From: Jatrophihabitans sp.
GTDB taxonomy: Bacteria > Actinomycetota > Actinomycetes > Mycobacteriales > Jatrophihabitantaceae
Reading direction: 5' to 3'
DNA: 64,000 nucleotides
Assembly (NCBI GenBank): GCA_036389035.1
Contig: DASVQQ010000040.1
Location: forward strand, 62,001 to 126,000
Shown: positions 43,845-55,924 of the stretch, in pieces
Position numbering within the stretch: position 1 is the stretch's first letter
Layout: every line of letters starts with the position of its first letter
Notes under the pieces: model-generated
The model's database searches: none
What the model was told of the DNA's origin: nothing
What the model saw: only the letters and a program-made list of their open reading frames with translations
Position numbers and translations under genes: made by a program

Positions 43845-44297
43845 GTGCCCCTCTACGCCGCCTACGGATCCAACATGGACCCGTCCCAGATGCATAGCAG
43901 GTGCCCGCACTCACCGTTCGCCGGCACCGGCTGGCTGCCCAACTGGCGGCTGACCTTCGGCGGGGAGGACCTGGGTTGGGAGGGCGCGCTGGCCACCCTG
44001 GTCGAGGAGCCCGGAGCTGCCGTCTTCGTCGCGCTCTACGACATCACCGCCCAGGACCGGGTCGCGCTGGACAAGTGGGAGAGCGCGGACTCAGGCCTCT
44101 ACCGGACGTCCCGGTTGCGGGTCTCGACCCTTGATGGCGACGTGCTCGCCTGGACCTACGTGCTCAACGGCTACGAGGGCGGCCTGCCCTCGGCCCGCTA
44201 CCTCGGGCTGATCGCCGAAGCCGCCGACGCCGCGGGAGCGCCTGGCGACTACGTCGACGAGCTGCGCGCCCGGCCCTGCCGCTCCATCGGAGGCTGA
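43845..44297 (+). CDS. Gamma-glutamylcyclotransferase-like protein
   Basis: The GTG at 43845 is chosen because family members begin PLYAAYGSNMDP; an in-frame GTG at 43824 is less likely. The 150-residue protein has the AIG2/GGCT fold with the substrate loop YGSNM and the strand WRLTFGG. VALYDITAQDRVALDKWE follows, with a glutamate near the usual catalytic place. GGCT enzymes make 5-oxoproline from gamma-glutamyl compounds; here a mycothiol- or peptide-related role is possible. It is divergent from lpdA. Confidence 0.85.
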   Translation: MPLYAAYGSNMDPSQMHSRCPHSPFAGTGWLPNWRLTFGGEDLGWEGALATLVEEPGAAVFVALYDITAQDRVALDKWESADSGLYRTSRLRVSTLDGDVLAWTYVLNGYEGGLPSARYLGLIAEAADAAGAPGDYVDELRARPCRSIGG

Positions 44298-44326
44298 CGC
44301 CTGCAGGACTCTGATCCACCCAAGGT

Positions 44327-44788
44327 TCAGGTGTACGGGTTGTCCTTCTGGGTGGAGAGGGCGGTGTCGGGCGTGCTGTCATTGGGCCCGTTGCCCTCAT
44401 CGAGTCGGATGCGAACCCAACTGATATTCCTGAGCATGCTGTAGGTGGAACCGCTGGGTATATACCCGTTCGAGCAGCCGTTGTCGTCGTAGTTCTGGTA
44501 GATGGCTTTTGCGTTGTAGGTACCGTCGGTGTACTTGATCTGAAGCCACACGTAGGCGCCTTCCCCGTCGCCCTGACCATTCGAGGCGCACCGGTCCGCC
44601 ACGTAGGAATTGACGTAGACGCTGCGAGCGTTGACGAAGCTGACCTCGCCATAAACATGCGCATACCCATCGGACATGTCGGTGTTAATGTCGAACGACT
44701 GCGCAGCGGCAGCCGGCGCTTGGGTAGCGGCCATGATGCCCACCACGCCAAGGACTACTCCAACAGACTTCAAAGACCTCGAAAGCAT
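44327..44788 (-). CDS. Secreted protein of unknown function
   Basis: This 153-residue protein has a signal peptide ending about residue 29 (A-A-A-A-Q). The mature domain is Tyr-, Asn-, Asp- and Ser-rich, with strands such as YVWLQIKYTDGTYNAKAIYQNYDD. Two cysteines (C68 and C105) could form a disulfide. A beta-sandwich, perhaps carbohydrate-binding, is plausible but no family is recognised. G+C is clearly below that of neighbours, suggesting acquisition. The next gene on the strand lies 125 bases upstream. Confidence 0.7.
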   Translation of the reverse strand: MLSRSLKSVGVVLGVVGIMAATQAPAAAAQSFDINTDMSDGYAHVYGEVSFVNARSVYVNSYVADRCASNGQGDGEGAYVWLQIKYTDGTYNAKAIYQNYDDNGCSNGYIPSGSTYSMLRNISWVRIRLDEGNGPNDSTPDTALSTQKDNPYT

Positions 44789-44912
44789 GAGTGCTCCCAG
44801 CGTGATAGAGAATGGTGGCTGGACGCTACCTGCCCGAGTGAAGGCAAAGGAGCGTCAAGGCGAAATTGTTAACCAGGCATCTGCCGCCTGATCAGGCCGC
44901 CCACGTCTCGAC

Positions 44913-47018
44913 TCACCCCTGAGGCGAGTCCGTGTCGGCAGGCATCCTCGGCGGGCGGGAAGTCCACGGACTGAGGTTCTGCACCACCTCGGCGTAGAAG
45001 CAGGTGACGACCTCGAGGACCGAGCCGATCAAGCTGCCTTGCCCGGTAGCTCGCTTACCACCCATCGGCAGGTCCAAACTCACCCTGAACGCTCGAATGT
45101 CGCGCCCGTCCTTCGGTATCAACCCATCAAGGCTCCGCGGCGCCTTTCCATTGCCGAGCAGCTGAGCGGTGGACCGGCCCGCGCCGCCTGCGAGGATCGC
45201 CTCCACCCTGGTCGCGTCCCGAGCCTCGCTCAGTTGCCGAAGCAGCCAGTTGACCCTCGTCGTCGGCCTGCCTTCGCGAGGAGCGTCCACAGTGATCGAA
45301 CAACTCACCCGCTCAGCTCGCAGGTCGGCTGTGATCACGATGGGTCCTGCCGCGCCGGGCACCTTCAAAGTTCCGACAAGAAGGCCGGAGTCCACGAGTT
45401 GTCGGCAGCGTGAGGCAGTGTCGCTGGAGTTGCGCTGCCCGACCGGCTGGACGGTTACCCCCAATATCGCGGTCAGGTGCAATCCGATGAACCGGATCAA
45501 CTGGTCGAACAGCGCGGTCACCTCGGTCGCGTGCTTGTCCGTGCTGCGCAGTGTCCTGGCCTTGACGTCCTCCCGCACCTTGACCCATTGCGGGCCCATG
45601 TTGGCGAAGCCGTGCAGGCCTGAACGTGAATGTTGCATGTACCGGATGAATTCCGTGAGCACGTAACGCTGAGACGGGTCAGTCACCCCCCGATGCCGAG
45701 CCGCGACGATGGCATGAGTGCGGATCTCGTCCCAGGAGAGGTGCTTCAGCGCGAGCTTCCGCAATTTGCGGCGCTCGATGGAGACCGGGTGCTCGTCAAC
45801 CGCCCCGGTGACTTGATTGCTGATCGTTATGACGGCGTCGAATCCTTTGGCGCGGGCAATATCGACGTAGGTGTCGATCTGCTGCTGCTGGAGTTCGTTG
45901 GTGGAAGTCTTCACCTCGACCAGGGCGATCCACACCTTCTGACCGCGGGTCACCCGGATGACGCCATCGGGGCGAAACGCCTTGTCGTCATGGCCGAACG
46001 GGACCTCGACGAAGGTTTCAATCAAGCCGGCGGGTGCGCCATAGGGCACCGTCAAGGCGCGGCCGAAGTCACGAACCAGCGACATCACCGCCAGCAGCGA
46101 GGAGGTGGCGCGCCGCTCCTGCTCCTCACCGACCCCGATTCCGGCAACCGGGAACAGTCGCGCCGGCTGCCAATCGATCTCACCCTCGGCGGGGATCGTA
46201 CGATCCCAGTCGGCGGGCATCTTGGGCGCGCGAACGCTGCGCCGGACCGACAGGCGGCGAGTTGGCGGCGATGCCTCAGCGGCCAGGTCGGGCGCGACAT
46301 CTGATTGAACAGCCTCGTCAACGGCTGGGCTGGGATCATCCGACGGCGCCGCCGCAGACTCCTGCTCGGCCGCTGCCGTCGCCTGCGGCGCTGCGGGTTC
46401 CGCCGTGGCGGCACTCTCGGACGATGAGTCGATCTCGATGCCGAACTCAGTGGCCAACGCGGCTAGCCCGTCGGAGTATCCCTGGCCGATGGCGCGAATA
46501 CGCCATTCACCAGCACGCCGGTACAACTCTCCAACGAGCAACGCCTTCTCGGATTTGGCGTCTTCGATGCGATACGCCAGCAGCTCATGAGCATCTGAGG
46601 TGCGCTGCAGTCGCAGTTGGACGAACTCGGCGTCACCGAAGCTCAGGTCCGAGTTCGGCTCGAGGCTGGCGGCCACGATGATCCGATGGACGTCCTCGGG
46701 AACGTCGTCGAGTTCCAGGGTGAGGACGTCCGTCGACACGACCATGTCGTTGGCGTCCGGTTCTGACCTGATCTTGTCTCGCAAGTGGACCGCGCCTGCC
46801 AGAGCGACCGGTTGGTTGTAGAAGATCAGGTCATCGTTGGAGCGCACGCGGCCGTCGTGACCCAGCAGCAGCACGCTGACGTCGGCGTCGATGGGATTCT
46901 TGTCAGCGGTGCACGTTTCCAGTATCACGGTGACCGAGCCGAGTTCGGCATCCAGTTGGCGCAATCCAATATTTGCCCCTTTGGCCAGGGCAACTGGGGC
47001 GTTTGGGTTATCTGGCAT
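44913..47018 (-). CDS. TerD domain fused to a PD-(D/E)XK nuclease-like domain
   Basis: The ATG at 47018 is preferred because TerD domains begin near ALAKGANIGL; a GTG at 47048 adds ten residues. The 701-residue protein has an N-terminal TerD domain (about 8-200), a disordered Ala/Glu/Asp linker (about 200-265), and a region with an R-P-D-G-V core. D351 and E368-V-K370 fit the PD-(D/E)XK nuclease pattern. QQIDTYVDIARAKGFDAVITISN follows, a usual last strand-helix of such folds. The C-terminal 280 residues are unassigned. TerD domains bind calcium and act in tellurite, phage and stress responses. No other ter gene is nearby. Confidence 0.78.
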   Translation of the reverse strand: MPDNPNAPVALAKGANIGLRQLDAELGSVTVILETCTADKNPIDADVSVLLLGHDGRVRSNDDLIFYNQPVALAGAVHLRDKIRSEPDANDMVVSTDVLTLELDDVPEDVHRIIVAASLEPNSDLSFGDAEFVQLRLQRTSDAHELLAYRIEDAKSEKALLVGELYRRAGEWRIRAIGQGYSDGLAALATEFGIEIDSSSESAATAEPAAPQATAAAEQESAAAPSDDPSPAVDEAVQSDVAPDLAAEASPPTRRLSVRRSVRAPKMPADWDRTIPAEGEIDWQPARLFPVAGIGVGEEQERRATSSLLAVMSLVRDFGRALTVPYGAPAGLIETFVEVPFGHDDKAFRPDGVIRVTRGQKVWIALVEVKTSTNELQQQQIDTYVDIARAKGFDAVITISNQVTGAVDEHPVSIERRKLRKLALKHLSWDEIRTHAIVAARHRGVTDPSQRYVLTEFIRYMQHSRSGLHGFANMGPQWVKVREDVKARTLRSTDKHATEVTALFDQLIRFIGLHLTAILGVTVQPVGQRNSSDTASRCRQLVDSGLLVGTLKVPGAAGPIVITADLRAERVSCSITVDAPREGRPTTRVNWLLRQLSEARDATRVEAILAGGAGRSTAQLLGNGKAPRSLDGLIPKDGRDIRAFRVSLDLPMGGKRATGQGSLIGSVLEVVTCFYAEVVQNLSPWTSRPPRMPADTDSPQG

Positions 47019-47107
47019 GGGGGCTAGCATCGCATCTGGACTGGACACCGCACGTCGAAACGGCCAGTCTCGCCCCGATCAGCCGCTCACTCGGCGGTGT
47101 TCAGCGC

Positions 47108-48298
47108 TCAGGCGGGCTTGGCGTCGCCGGCCCAGAACTCGTCGAGCAGCGCGGCGGTGAACCGGACGCCGATCGCCAAGGAGTCCTCGTCGATGTCGAA
47201 GTTCGACTGGTGCAGGTCATACAGCGGCGCTCCCGGCGCCCGTACCCCGAGCCTTGCCAGCGCGCCCGGAACCGTCTGCAGGTACCAGGCGAAATCCTCA
47301 CCGCCCATCGACTGGAGCGTGTCCGAGACGGCGTGCGGGCCGAACGCCGTCAGCGCCGCCTGGGTCTGGACGGTGACCAGCGAGGCGTCGTTGGTGACGG
47401 CCGGCACCCCCGGGTCATAGGTGATCTCGATCTCGACGTTCGTCGGCGCCACGATTTGACGGGCCAATTCACTGACGATCGCTTCGAGTTGGTTCCACAG
47501 CGTGCCGTCGAGCATCCGGACCGTGCCGCGCAGCGTCCCGGTGGTCGGGATCGCGTTGGCAGCCGAACCGGCCGTCACCGCTCCCCAGACCAGCGAGACC
47601 GCGGCCCGCGGATCGATCCGGCGCGACAGCATGCCGGGCAGCTCGGTGATCAGCTTGCCCATGGCATAGATCAGGTCCACGGTCAGCTGCGGACGGGCGG
47701 TGTGGCCACCGGGACCGATCAGCCTGATGTCGAGCTGGTTGCACGAGGCGGTGATCGGCCCGGCCCGCAGCCCGATCTGGCCGACGTTCAGCTTCGGGTC
47801 GCAGTGCAGGGCGAAGATCTCACCGACACCCTCCAACGCGCCTTCTTTCACCGCCGCTTCGGCTCCGCCGGGCAGCCGTTCCTCGGCGGGTTGGAAGATC
47901 AGCCGGACCGAGCCGCCGAGCTCATCGGCCCGGGCCAGGAAGCCGGCGACCGCCAGCAGGATCGCGGTGTGCACGTCGTGCCCGCAGGCGTGGCAGACCC
48001 CGGCGTTCTGCGAGGCGTAACTGACCTGCTTGGTGTCGGGCAGCGGCAGCGCGTCGATGTCGGCGCGCAGGGCGACGAAATCCGGCCCGGGGCCGATGTC
48101 GCAGGTCACCCCGGTGCCGATCGACAGCCGCTTGGGAGCCAGCCCGTAGCCGCGCAGCACCTTGACGATCAGCTCGGTGGTGCGGTGCTCGGAGTAGCCG
48201 ACCTCGGGGTAACTGTGCAGCTCGCGCCGCCAGGCCACCAGCTCAGCCTGGTGACTGCCCAGCCAGTCGAGGGCTTGGGCGTGGAGGCTGCTCGGCAC
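47108..48298 (-). CDS. M20-family amidohydrolase
   Basis: This 396-residue protein has the M20D metal and catalytic motifs: ALRADIDALPL, HACGHDVH, FQPAEE and GPGGHTARP in the dimerisation domain. Near the end is GGEDFAWYL, with a metal ligand. Such enzymes cleave N-acyl or amide bonds of amino acid conjugates; the mycobacterial genes at this place are amiA1/amiB1. Start is GTG. It lies 15 bases downstream of the VOC gene and is probably in the same transcript as meaB. Confidence 0.93.
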   Translation of the reverse strand: MPSSLHAQALDWLGSHQAELVAWRRELHSYPEVGYSEHRTTELIVKVLRGYGLAPKRLSIGTGVTCDIGPGPDFVALRADIDALPLPDTKQVSYASQNAGVCHACGHDVHTAILLAVAGFLARADELGGSVRLIFQPAEERLPGGAEAAVKEGALEGVGEIFALHCDPKLNVGQIGLRAGPITASCNQLDIRLIGPGGHTARPQLTVDLIYAMGKLITELPGMLSRRIDPRAAVSLVWGAVTAGSAANAIPTTGTLRGTVRMLDGTLWNQLEAIVSELARQIVAPTNVEIEITYDPGVPAVTNDASLVTVQTQAALTAFGPHAVSDTLQSMGGEDFAWYLQTVPGALARLGVRAPGAPLYDLHQSNFDIDEDSLAIGVRFTAALLDEFWAGDAKPA

Positions 48299-48313
48299 AA
48301 GGGCACCTTATCT

Positions 48314-49012
48314 TCAGGCCGGCGCGTCCTCCTCAGCAGTCCGCTCGAAGGCGCAGAACTCGTTACCGGCCGGATCGGCCAGCACGTGCCAGCCAAGGTC
48401 ACCGCCGCGCGGGCGCAGCAGGGTGGCGCCGGCGTCGATCAGCAGCTGCGGGTCGGCCACCTCGACGTCCCAGTGCACCCGGTTCTTGATCGTCTTCGGC
48501 TCGGGAACCCGGCCGAAGACCAGGTACTCGAACGGAACGCCCGGCACCCGGCTCAGCCCCCAGTCACCATCCTCGTCGGACTCCAGCTCACCGCCCAGCA
48601 CCGAGGCCCACCAGCGGGCCAGCGGCTCCGGCTCGGCGCAGTCGATCACCAGCTCGTACAACCGGTACTCGGGCACCTCGTCGCGGACGAACGCGCAGAA
48701 CTCCTGGCCGTCCGGGTCGGTCATGACGGTCCACGCCCGGCCTGGGCCGGCCGGCTCGATGATCACCGCGCCGGCGGCGGTGAGCTCGGCCAGTGAGCCG
48801 GTGTGGACGTCGAGGTGCACCCGGTTCTTGACGGTCTTGGGCTCGGGCACCGTGTTAAAGCACACGCCATGGCCGACCGACGGGCCGTCCAGCCAGACGT
48901 CGGAGTCCTCGCGCCGCAGGGTCAGGCCGAGTGCCGCGGACCAGAACCGGGCCGACGTCTCGACGTCGACGGCGTCGACCACCAGCTCCTTGAACCGCGC
49001 CAACGCCGTCAC
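48314..49012 (-). CDS. Two-domain VOC (glyoxalase-like) protein
   Basis: The GTG at 49012 overlaps the meaB stop (GTGA). The product (232 residues) holds two VOC modules: residues 1-115 and 120-225, each with KNRVHLDV or KNRVHWDV and a C-terminal E-F-C-A-F end. Methylmalonyl-CoA epimerase is also a VOC protein, and linkage to the mutase could suggest it. However, the Glyoxalase_6 pattern and double domain argue against epimerase. Its role is unknown. Confidence 0.85.
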   Translation of the reverse strand: MTALARFKELVVDAVDVETSARFWSAALGLTLRREDSDVWLDGPSVGHGVCFNTVPEPKTVKNRVHLDVHTGSLAELTAAGAVIIEPAGPGRAWTVMTDPDGQEFCAFVRDEVPEYRLYELVIDCAEPEPLARWWASVLGGELESDEDGDWGLSRVPGVPFEYLVFGRVPEPKTIKNRVHWDVEVADPQLLIDAGATLLRPRGGDLGWHVLADPAGNEFCAFERTAEEDAPA

Positions 49013-49998
49013 GGGCTGTCTCGCAGACCGGCCAGGATCTGCTCGGCCGCCTGCTCGGCGGTCAACTCGCCGGCCAGCACCGCCCGTTCGGCGGCCTCGG
49101 CCAGCTCGCGCGCGGCCGGGGTCCGCAGCTGCTCCAGCAGCCGGTCGCGCACCATCGACCTGGTCCACTCCACCAGCTGGCGGCGCCGCTTGGCCTCGAA
49201 CCCACCGTCAGCCAGCAGCGTGTCGCGATGACGCTGCACGTGCTTCCACACCTGGTCCAGGCCGCTGTTGTGCAACCCGCTGCAGGTCAGCACCGGCGCC
49301 TGCCACTGCCCTTCGGCGCCGCGGAGCAACCGCAGCGCCGAGGACAGCTCGCGGGCCGCCCGCTGCGAGGTGTCCAGGTGCTCGCCGTCGGCCTTGTTGA
49401 CCGCGATCACATCGGCGATCTCGAGGATCCCGCGTTTCATGCCCTGAAGCTGATCGCCGGTGCGGGCCAGGGTCAGCAACACGAAGGTGTCGACCATGTC
49501 GGCCACCACGAACTCCGACTGGCCGACGCCGACCGTCTCGACCAGCACCACGTCATAGCCCGCCGCCTCCATCACCAGCATCGTCTCGCGGGTCGCCTTG
49601 GCCACCCCGCCGAGCGTGCCCGAACTCGGCGAGGGCCGCACGAACGCGCTGTCGTCCGCGGCCAGCCGGGTCATCCGGGTCTTGTCGCCCAGGATGCTGC
49701 CCCCGCTGCGCGCCGAGGACGGATCCACCGCCAGCACCGCCACCCGGTGGCCGGCCGCCGTCAGATTGCTGCCCAGGGTGTCGATGAAGGTGGACTTGCC
49801 GGCCCCGGGCACCCCGGTGACGCCGACCCGCTGCGCCGAGCCGGTGTGCGGCAGCAACCGGGCCAGCAGCTGCTGAGCCTGAGCCCGATGATCGGGCCGG
49901 CGGGACTCGACCAGGGTGATGGCGCGTGCGATGGCGGCCCGGTCACCGGCCAGCACGCCGTCGCTCAACGCTCCAACGTCCAGGACCCCGACATCCAC
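49009..49998 (-). CDS. meaB: Methylmalonyl-CoA mutase-associated GTPase
   Basis: The 329-residue protein is a G3E-type GTPase: P-loop GVPGAGKST (62-70), AVDPSSARSGGSILGDKTRM, VETVGVGQSE (switch/Walker B), and VNKAD for guanine. MeaB loads and protects adenosylcobalamin in methylmalonyl-CoA mutase. The start GTG follows the mutB stop by six bases, giving the compact order mutA, mutB, meaB. Confidence 0.95.
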   Translation of the reverse strand: MDVGVLDVGALSDGVLAGDRAAIARAITLVESRRPDHRAQAQQLLARLLPHTGSAQRVGVTGVPGAGKSTFIDTLGSNLTAAGHRVAVLAVDPSSARSGGSILGDKTRMTRLAADDSAFVRPSPSSGTLGGVAKATRETMLVMEAAGYDVVLVETVGVGQSEFVVADMVDTFVLLTLARTGDQLQGMKRGILEIADVIAVNKADGEHLDTSQRAARELSSALRLLRGAEGQWQAPVLTCSGLHNSGLDQVWKHVQRHRDTLLADGGFEAKRRRQLVEWTRSMVRDRLLEQLRTPAARELAEAAERAVLAGELTAEQAAEQILAGLRDSP

Positions 49999-50004
49999 CG
50001 CGGA

Positions 50005-52220
<2,216 letters not shown>

Positions 52221-52224
<4 letters not shown>

Positions 52225-54101
52225 GCGGGCACCCCCAGCACCTCGAAGATCGAGCGCAGGGCGGCGACCGCGTCACAGCCGGTGTGGATCGCGGCGTCGA
52301 CCGCTCCCCCGGCGGCCAGCGCCGGCGGGCCGGCGATCCAGACCTGCTCCGCGCCGGCGGACTTCAGCGCGGTGGCCAGCGGCTCGGCGCGCGCGGCGTA
52401 CTCCGGATCGGCGGCGCACAGCACCGCCAGCGCCGTCGCGCTCGCTTCGAACTCCGCCACCAGCTCGTCCGGCTCACCGGCGCCCACCACAGCCTCGATG
52501 CCGCCGGCTGCCAGCAGGTTGCGGGTGAAACCCAGCCGCCCGGTGCGCGCGGGGACCGGGCCGAACGCGGCCAGGAACACCTTCGGCCGTGCGCCGGTGG
52601 CGGCCAGTCGGGCGTCCGAGCGATCCCGCAGCGCCTCGAACGGCTCCGCGTACCGCACCCTGGGCAACCCACCGGACGGTGGTTGCGGCTGCGGCCGGCG
52701 GCTGATCAGAGACTCCTCGGGCATCGCGAACTCGCTGACGCCGGTGATCGGATCGCGGCGGCGGGCGATGTTGTCCCGGCGCGGTTGCCAGCTGGCCGCC
52801 AGCAGCGAGGCCAGCTCGCCGGACTCCAGCGCGGCCACCGCGCCGCCGGCCCGCTCGATCGCGGTGAACTTGTTCCAGGCGACCTCGGCCAGTTGCTCGG
52901 TCAGCGACTCGAGGTACCAGGAGCCGCCGGCCGGGTCGAGCACCCTGGCCAGGCTGGACTCGTCGTGCAGGATCGACTGGGTGTTGCGGGCGATCCGGCG
53001 TCCGAAGTCGTCGGGCAGCCCGACCGCGGAGTCGAACGGGGCCACGGTGATCGCCTCGGCGCCGGCGACGGCCGCCGCGAAGCATCCGATGGTGGCCCGC
53101 AGCAGGTTCACCCACGGATCGCGCCGGGTCAACGTGACCGCGGCGGTGACCGCGTGCTGGCGCTGGCCCGGGCTGCCCGCCGCCGCGCCGCACAGCTCGG
53201 CCACCCGGCCCCAGAGCCGGCGGCCGGCCCTGAGCTTGGCCATCGAGGCCCACTGGTCGGCGCTGACGGCGTAGCGGAACTCCAGCCGCGCCAGGGCCGC
53301 GTCGACGCTCAGGCCGGCCTGGGTCAGGGCGCGCAGGTAGGCCACCCCGACGGCGACGCTGATCGCCAGCTCGTCGGAGTCGCTGCCGCCGGCCTCGGAG
53401 TAGACGCTGGCATCGACGGTGCTCAACAGCAGCCGGGGAAACTCCGCGGCGGCCTCGGCCAGCCGCGGGAGAAGGGAGAGGTCCGGCCGGTCGCCGGTGC
53501 GCGCGGCGTGCCCGATCGGGTCCGCGCCCAGCGTGCCGGCCAGCTCGGCCGGATCCAGGCCGCGGGCGCTCACCAGCCGCAGCAGCGCCTCGGCCGCCGC
53601 GCCGGTCTCGGCCCCGGCGTCCAGAGCGACGGGCGCCAGCTCCAGGTACATCCCGTCCAGGACGGCGGCCAGCGACTCGACCGGAGCCCCGACGCCGCTC
53701 GACGAGGCGCCCAGCTGCAGCCAGATCGAGGAGGCCCCGCCGGCCAGCTCGGTCAGCACCGCCCGGTTGCTCGCCGCCGGGTCCGGATCGGCGACCCGCT
53801 GCCGGACGTCCCACCCTGCCCGCCGGGCGCTCGACCCGCGGGTGAACGGCGGCTCGCCCGGCAGCCCGGCGGCCTCGAGCCCCACGCCCTCGGGCAGGTC
53901 GGCGGCGGTGTAGAGCGGGGCGATCAGCAGGCCGTCGTAGGTGCGGTAGGACAGCGCGTCCTCGGGCCCGCCGTCGCCCACGCCCTCGCCGACGTTGACC
54001 CCGGACTTGGCGAGCACCGCGGCCACCAGCGAACGCCACTGCTCCCGGGTCGCCGCCGGAAAGTCACCGGCCAGCGCGAGGTGATCGGGGAGCGCCGTCA
54101 T
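52221..54101 (-). CDS. mutA: Methylmalonyl-CoA mutase small subunit
   Basis: The 626-residue protein shares the mutase barrel fold (RTYDGLLIAPLYTAADLP, RNTQSILHDESSLARVLDPAGGSWYLE). Its C-terminal domain has no DxHxxG motif, as expected for the non-catalytic partner. It forms the heterodimer with mutB. The ATG start at 54101 is divergent from the phosphorylase gene with 117 bases between. Confidence 0.95.
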
Positions 54102-54218
54102 AGCGCGATGTTAGAGCGAACCGGCTCGCGGCGGGCGCGGGGTGGCCTATCTCTCGGCGCTGGTCGGCGCCCAGCCGTGCCGGCCCGGGGTGCGGGCCGC
54201 GGGCTAGGCTCAGCTCCC

Positions 54219-55091
54219 GTGACTGAGACCGAGATCGAGACCGGAGATTCGGCCGGCGGCCGGCAGCCGCGGCAGCCCGACGTCCACTCGGCCGACCCGG
54301 GGCAGCTGGCCGCCGAGGCGGCCCGGGAACTGGCCGTCCGGACCGGCGCGCAGCGCCATGACCTGGCTCTGGTGCTCGGCTCCGGGTGGCTGCCGGCGGT
54401 GACTGCGCTCAGCGAGCGCGCCACCGCCGATGAGGAGTTCGCCAGCACCGAGCTGCCCGGCTTCCTGCCGACGGCGGTCGCCGGGCACGCCGGCACGATC
54501 CGGTCGCTGGCCCTGGACGGCAAGCGGGTCCTGATCTTCTCCGGGCGCACCCACTTCTACGAGGGCCGGGGGGTGGCGGCGGTGGTGCACGGCGTGCGGG
54601 TGGCCGCGGCCGCCGGCTGCGCGGTCACGGTGCTGACCAACGGCTGCGGCGGGCTGCGCGCCGACATGCGGGTGGGTGATCCGGTGCTGATCTCTGACCA
54701 CCTGAACCTGACCGCCACCTCGCCGCTGGTCGGGCCCCGGTTCGTGGACCTGACCGACCTGTACTCACCGCGGCTGCGAGCCCTGATGCGCGAGATCGAC
54801 CCGTCGCTGGCCGAGGGGGTGTACGCGCAATTCCCCGGCCCGCACTACGAGACCCCCGCCGAGGTGCGGATGGCCAGGGTGCTGGGCGCTGACCTGGTGG
54901 GCATGTCCACCGCGCTGGAGGCGATCGCCGCCCGGGCCGAGGGCTCGGAGGTGCTCGGCATCTCGCTGGTCACCAACCTGGCGGCCGGCATGACCGGGCA
55001 GCCGCTGAACCATGAAGAGGTGCTGGCCGCCGGCAAGGCAGCCGCGGTCCGGGCCGGCGGGTTGCTCGGCGAGCTGATCGGCCGGCTGTGA
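54219..55091 (+). CDS. Purine nucleoside phosphorylase
   Basis: The GTG at 54219 begins a 290-residue trimeric PNP. Motifs are LVLGSGWLPAV, FSGRTHFYEG, TNGCGGLRADMRVGDPVLISDHLNL, the FPGPHYETPAEV substrate segment, GMSTALEAIAAR, and VTNLAAG with the base-binding asparagine. It splits purine (deoxy)nucleosides to base and (deoxy)ribose 1-phosphate. It heads an operon with the next two genes, with a GTGA overlap to the dehydratase-like gene. Confidence 0.95.
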   Translation: MTETEIETGDSAGGRQPRQPDVHSADPGQLAAEAARELAVRTGAQRHDLALVLGSGWLPAVTALSERATADEEFASTELPGFLPTAVAGHAGTIRSLALDGKRVLIFSGRTHFYEGRGVAAVVHGVRVAAAAGCAVTVLTNGCGGLRADMRVGDPVLISDHLNLTATSPLVGPRFVDLTDLYSPRLRALMREIDPSLAEGVYAQFPGPHYETPAEVRMARVLGADLVGMSTALEAIAARAEGSEVLGISLVTNLAAGMTGQPLNHEEVLAAGKAAAVRAGGLLGELIGRL

Positions 55092-55924
55092 CCGTCCTGA
55101 TCACCGGCTCGGGCGGCAAGATCGGCCGCTCGTTGGCGACGCTGCTGTCGGAGCTGGGCTGGCAGCTCAGGGGCTTCGACCGGCAGCCGGCGACCGGACC
55201 GGTCGAGCAGGTCCACGGCGACATCACCGACCCGCACGCGCTGGACCGGGCGATGGCCGGGGTGCAGGCCGTCGTCCACCTGGCCGGCCAGTCCACCGAG
55301 GCGCCCTGGCCGGTGATCCGCGAGGCCAACATCGAGGGCGCCTACCAGGTGTTCGAGGCGGCCCGGCGGGCCGGCGTCCGGCGGGTCGTCTACGCCTCGT
55401 CCAACCATGCGGTCGGTTTCACGCCGCGGCAGCCGAGCGCCGCCGGCTCGCACGAGTTCCCGGACGGCGGCCCCGCGGCCGACCTGGCCGCCGACACCCC
55501 GGCCCGGCCCGACACCCTGTACGGGGTCAGCAAGGTGTTCGGCGAGGCGCTCGGGCGCTACTACGTTGACCGCTACGGCATGCAGGTCGCCTGCCTGCGG
55601 ATCGGCACCTTCGACGACACCCCGCCCGACGCCCGGGCGATGGCCACCTGGCTGTCACCGCGGGACTGCGCCAGGCTGGTGGACGCGTGCCTGCGCACCG
55701 ACCGGTTGGGCTTCGCGCTGGTGTGGGGGGTCTCGGCGAACCGGGACCGGTGGTGGTCCCTCGACGCCGGGCACGCGCTGGGCTACCAGCCGCTGGACGA
55801 CGCCAGCGGGTTGCGATTCGATCCGCGGCAGGCCGCGGACGCCGCCGAGCTGGTCGGCGGCGGTTTCACCGATCCGTCCTTCGGCATCGACGAGGTGCTC
55901 CAGCGCCTGCGGCAGGAGTCCTGA
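55088..55924 (+). CDS. NAD-dependent epimerase/dehydratase (SDR family)
   Basis: The 278-residue protein is an extended SDR: TVLITGSGGKIGRSL for NAD, the Y-x3-K pair in YGVSKVFGEA, and VVYASSNHAVGF with a serine ahead of it. The pattern is close to uronate dehydrogenase and related sugar enzymes. Start GTG overlaps the PNP stop, and the stop overlaps the next ATG by one base (TGATG). Being in the salvage operon, it may act on a sugar phosphate or sugar acid; the substrate is uncertain. Confidence 0.85.
   Translation: MTVLITGSGGKIGRSLATLLSELGWQLRGFDRQPATGPVEQVHGDITDPHALDRAMAGVQAVVHLAGQSTEAPWPVIREANIEGAYQVFEAARRAGVRRVVYASSNHAVGFTPRQPSAAGSHEFPDGGPAADLAADTPARPDTLYGVSKVFGEALGRYYVDRYGMQVACLRIGTFDDTPPDARAMATWLSPRDCARLVDACLRTDRLGFALVWGVSANRDRWWSLDAGHALGYQPLDDASGLRFDPRQAADAAELVGGGFTDPSFGIDEVLQRLRQES

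Noticed and set aside
46973..48796. Plus-strand frame opposite the amidohydrolase and VOC genes
   Set aside because: Shadow composition and no start context or motif.
48314..49012. Methylmalonyl-CoA epimerase
   Set aside because: Although it is a VOC protein next to meaB, it has two modules and Glyoxalase_6-type signatures rather than the epimerase pattern.
52284..54218. Plus-strand extension of the phosphorylase frame
   Set aside because: The PNP family begins after the GTG at 54219; the upstream part is antisense to mutA.
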